DNA of 64,000 nucleotides from Helicostylum pulchrum (lineage: Eukaryota > Mucoromycota > Mucoromycetes > Mucorales > Mucoraceae), in the NCBI GenBank assembly GCA_025677825.1, contig JAIXMO010000021.1:124001-188000 (forward strand), written 5' to 3'. Within the stretch, counting starts at the first letter, position 1. Each line of letters starts with the position of its first letter. The notes beneath the pieces were generated by a model. The model was not told where the DNA came from, did no database searches, and saw only the letters and a program-made list of their open reading frames with translations. Below are positions 60,637 to 64,000 of this stretch, piece by piece. The position numbers and the translations under genes are program-made.

Positions 60637-61756
60637 TGGGATAGGTGTTGTGTATACTGATAGACAATTTGTATTGCTTGCTTTTGCAGACGAAACAGAT
60701 AAAGATCGTCGTCGTTCTTTTTTGATTCGATGTTGTTTATCACTCGTGACACTGCTTGCACTACTTATGCTACTACTGCTAGTACGACGTTTGGTATTAC
60801 GTAAAGTCGGTGATAGATGTGGCAGTACAGGAGAAGAGGACGCTGAACCAGAAGAAAAATCGGGTGGTGAAGAGGACCAAGAATTTGTTCTGGTGAATCT
60901 TTCGATAGAAGGTAGTTCAATCTTTTGTTGAGGTACACTGAAAAAGGGTAATTCCACCAAGTCACTTAATGGAGATAATAACATGGTATTGGCAGAAGCA
61001 CTTAATAAAGGTGTAGAAGGTGGAGTAGTAAAATGAACTGGGCTCATCACTCGAATGCCATTTCGCATTCTGGTAGGTGGAGACCAACCATTGGCTTCTC
61101 TTCTTTCCATCATCATGCGACGGCCTAGTCTTCTGGCAATTTCTTCTCTGACAAATCCTTGTTTTTCACTAGAATCATGTTCACCGTACTTTTGACGCGC
61201 TAAACGATAAACACGACATCTTAGATCATTTTGTCTGTTTTTCTCTCGATTTTCTGCTCGCCATTTTCTCATCCTATCATTATTGCTGAAAATTATCAGA
61301 TATTTTATGTCGTCAATGCGATTATTTTTTTTAACGTGATTGTATTTATTTTATTTTATTTTATTACCTTTCTGTGGTTTCTTCTTTTGACACCACCTTT
61401 TTAGAGTGACCTTTCCACCGTTTTTGATCGCGGCTTCTAACGTAAGGTATATTATGGATATTAGGATTTTCCATGTGGCGTTTCCTTTATATATATAAAA
61501 AATAAAATTAGAGTTGAGGGTAAAAGAAAAAAAAAGGATGTAATCATACATGGAGGGATTTTTTTTTATAAAAAAAGGGGGTGGAAAAAGTAAAAAAATG
61601 ATTAAAATACTTACAAATTTGAACGGGTGGCAAATACTATAAAAAAAAAAAAAATTGATTAAAAAAAAAAGTTGATGTATTAAAAAAAAAAGAATTACTT
61701 TTTGGGCATTGAGGGCAAGCGAAAATTCTTGATACTTGGTCTTCATCTGTTAACAT
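60298..61756 (-). CDS. transcription-factor-like protein with one C2H2 finger and DUF3020 domain
   Basis: Four exons on the minus strand: 61756-61699, 61636-61615, 61484-61368, 61285-60298. Product 394 aa. Residues 14-37 form a C2H2 finger split by two introns (CPQCPKIFATRSNLKRHMEN then PNIH). Residues about 69-120 are a DUF3020 block (MRKWRAENREKNRQNDLRCR, VYRLARQKYGEHDSSEK), a basic region found in fungal regulators. The second half is Ser/Pro-rich and low-complexity, with a basic patch (RIKKERRR), an 11-Thr run from an AGT/ACT microsatellite (about 60606-60638) and a Gln run (60419-60460), typical of transactivation regions. A nuclear DNA-binding regulator is the likely role; targets unknown. 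The start is the only ATG upstream of the finger. Exon 2 is just 22 nt. Confidence 0.8.
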
Positions 61757-63166
61757 TTTAGATTTTTTTGGTGTGACAAATAAATAGAATTGTAGAAAAG
61801 TGTCGTTATTATACTTTTTTATTAAGTGTAGGATATAGTTTAAAATAAAAAAAAAGTAGTAAAAGAAGACTTTTTTTTTTTTTTCTTAAATAGAAAGGTA
61901 AAAAAGTAAAGAAGAGAAGAGAGGGGAAAAAATACCAAAAAGAAGAAGGAAATATATATGTAATAATAACAAATATAAATAACAAATAAAAAGTACTTTC
62001 TTTTTTTTTTTCATCTATCCATAAACTAAACATCTGTGTGTGTGTGTGTGTATAAATACAGCTCAACCGCTTTTCGTTATACGTTTATATACATACAATA
62101 CATATTCAGTCAATCCTACATACATGATAATAAAACAAGAAGAATTGGGGGGAGTTTTGGCGGGAAAAAAATAAAGTCTTTTTGGAAAATGCTGGGGGTG
62201 ACTTTAGAAAGGGGGCGAAAAAGAGAGAGAGGCAAGAGGCAAGAGGCAATAGAAAGGGTCAGATGATTTATTTTACAAAAAAAGGTAGTATGTATTACCA
62301 CCGTCTGATTTACAATATATTTCTTCTTCATTACTACGTTATGTACGATGTGCTTGTCTGTTTATGTATTGTGACTAAATATAATTCAATTTGTATATAA
62401 AAAGTAAGTGCTAGATTGTGTTGATTAAACCTGTTGTTTTTTTTTTGGAGAAAAAAAAACTTGTACGCAAAAAAACAGATTATGAATGCCAGTGTAGTAA
62501 GTATAGCAATCGATAAATGAATACTTGATATACACAGAATAATAATAATAAAAAAAAAAAAAAGAGATATATAATTCATTCCGTTAATAGAGAAACGGAA
62601 CATCCCGCATTCCCGAGAGAAAAGAGTATACATACATATTATGTAGAACACTTATGAACAAATTAACAAGCACGCGTCAATTGTGCATTTTTTTTTTTTG
62701 TATACAGTAATAGACTTGATTCTGGGGGATAAATTAAAATTGTCTTTTCGGCATTTACTTCCGATTAGCAAGCACACTCCCCCCCCCCCTGATTTTAGAT
62801 TTGATATAAATATTTGAACTTTTTACTGCCTTAATACTTACTTGTGGTTTTAATATATATGTATCTTGTTATCAAATTTTCAACTGCATAAAAAAAACAG
62901 GGATAGTTTATCTCATTCCATAAGGTTTTTTTACGCACGTAAAAGAGAAAGAACAAAAAAAGAACAAAAAACAAAACAAAAAAAAACGACGTTTTAACAG
63001 TAACACATATAAACTCTCTTTTTCTTCTCTTCTTTCTTGCCTGTACCCAAAATCACTTTAGGAATAATTAAAAAATTTAATATGTGGCATTAAAAAATAT
63101 TATTTTGAACACGTAGTATGTAATCAAATAAACAAATAGCAAGTTTGATTATGATGTAAAACTATA
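61757..63166. other. intergenic, upstream of the DUF3020 gene
   Basis: 1.4 kb of highly AT-rich, tract-rich DNA (T-runs at 61870-61885 and 62005-62015, TG repeat at 62036-62051, C-run at 62780-62789). No supported gene, tRNA or repeat family. Confidence 0.55.
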
Positions 63167-63988
63167 CTATCCATACATCCACCCACGTTGTTCTTCTTCT
63201 TCTTCATCCTCTACAGCCTTTTCTGTTTCTACCTCAAAACGGCACATTGGACATGTATGATGTAACTCTAACCAAGGTACAATACATTCGCGATCAAAGT
63301 AATGTCCACTAAATAAGAAAAAAAGAGAGACCACGTTATTTATACTTGAAACACTTGTAAAAACAATAACAATAATAAATACCATGGCATCCGTGTTACA
63401 GTACTCTCACTAGTTTTTAAATTATCTTTACAGATAATACAACTTTCATCACTATTAATTTTTTGTCAGTTTACTACTGTTTTTTGTGTGTTTGCAGTAA
63501 AACGTACCTGTCTAGCATATTTGTTTTGACTGCTGGCAAAGTATCAATAAATCTTTTTGAGGCAGGTGGTGGTCCTTTAGCATTACTCTGAGACTCTTCC
63601 AATAATTGAGAGACTAGGTTATCTAAAAACTGTTCTTGGTCAGCATCTCCTCCTGCTTGCATTTGTTCTCGGAATTGTCCAAAAAAACTTGTTCATCATA
63701 TATTAGCCACATTACTGTCACTTTTGAAAAACAAAAAAACAAAAAAAAACAAGAAGCTTACTTGGCTGCATGTATTAATTGTTGCACATTAGTCGTTGTA
63801 TCGCCAAATGAATCTTGAACTGATCCTGAATTGGGATTCATAAAAGCATCGAGATCAACATCATAAGTCTTTTTTTTATTATTACTGCTGGAATTGTTAA
63901 TTCCGAGTTCATCTTTTCTAACGTTAGTATACTAATATTAATTATTATTACTATTTATTTATTTATTTTTACCAAAGTAACTAGACAT
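63167..63988 (-). CDS. RING-H2-type E3 ubiquitin ligase (RNF115/RNF126-like C-terminus)
   Basis: Five exons on the minus strand: 63988-63973, 63912-63762, 63687-63508, 63451-63383, 63308-63167. Product 185 aa. The start codon is 12 nt from the window end and its promoter is outside. The N-terminal 110 residues are Asn/Ser/Gln-rich with helices (FDNLV-like QFLDNLVSQLLEESQ). The segment PPPASKRFIDTLPAVK directly precedes the RING, as in RNF126/BCA2-type and plant RING-H2 ligases. The RING reads CIICKDN...MPCGHYFDRECIVPWLEL...CPMCRFEV. The fifth zinc ligand, usually His (HxFHxxC), is Asp here (HYFDRECI). The tail is a Glu-rich run. It probably transfers ubiquitin with an E2 partner; substrates unknown. 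It lacks the N-terminal zinc ribbon of RNF126. Confidence 0.85.
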
Positions 63989-64000
63989 TTTTTCTTTTGC

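Overview
The window looks like nuclear DNA of a Mucorales (Mucoromycota) fungus. It is strongly AT-rich and gene-dense, and most genes are split by 45-90 nt GTAAGT...TAG introns. Homopolymer tracts are common, and a CotH-family spore/surface protein (a group expanded in Mucorales) is present. I rebuilt exon structures by hand from splice consensus plus reading-frame continuity. In every multi-exon gene listed as intact, the joined exons give a length divisible by three.

Layout, left to right. 1-1432: gene-free. 1433-16460: two very large same-strand genes only 111 nt apart, a 2513-aa helical-repeat protein with C1 zinc fingers (possibly UNC80-like) and a HIR3/CABIN1 histone-chaperone subunit. 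17937-19511: secreted CotH protein. 19938-26844: exosome subunit RRP42, a GNAT-type acetyltransferase, a SAC3-like protein (tentative), a COQ11-like Rossmann protein and an orphan. 27503-28516: intronless GAPDH with a TATA box and a GATA-site cluster upstream. 29671-30661: tandem pair of small two-finger proteins. 30738-33396: SWI/SNF subunit SNF12/SMARCD and the Golgi protein YIP1.

The accessory part is 33.4-47.5 kb. It holds a 4.1-kb gene-poor block with a 5S-rRNA-like relic, a 20-bp degenerate repeat family and a MITE-like inverted repeat. It also holds a 614-aa orphan with internal duplication, a decayed cardiolipin-synthase copy, an RTA1-family membrane protein, the checkpoint clamp subunit RAD9, and a broken Fanzor/TnpB-like (OMEGA-type) element on the minus strand.

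The right part is conserved again: a 3508-aa TOM1/HUWE1 HECT ubiquitin ligase over 11.5 kb, a C2H2+DUF3020 transcription factor, and a RING-H2-like E3 ligase whose start codon lies 12 nt from the window end. Functional themes are chromatin and histone supply (HIR3, SNF12), genome surveillance (RAD9), RNA turnover (RRP42), ubiquitin signalling (TOM1, RING) and trafficking (YIP1). I see no operon-like organisation beyond unusually tight spacing. The best candidate for an unusual system is the Fanzor-like element at 44.07-47.13 kb, which is clearly inactivated in this copy.
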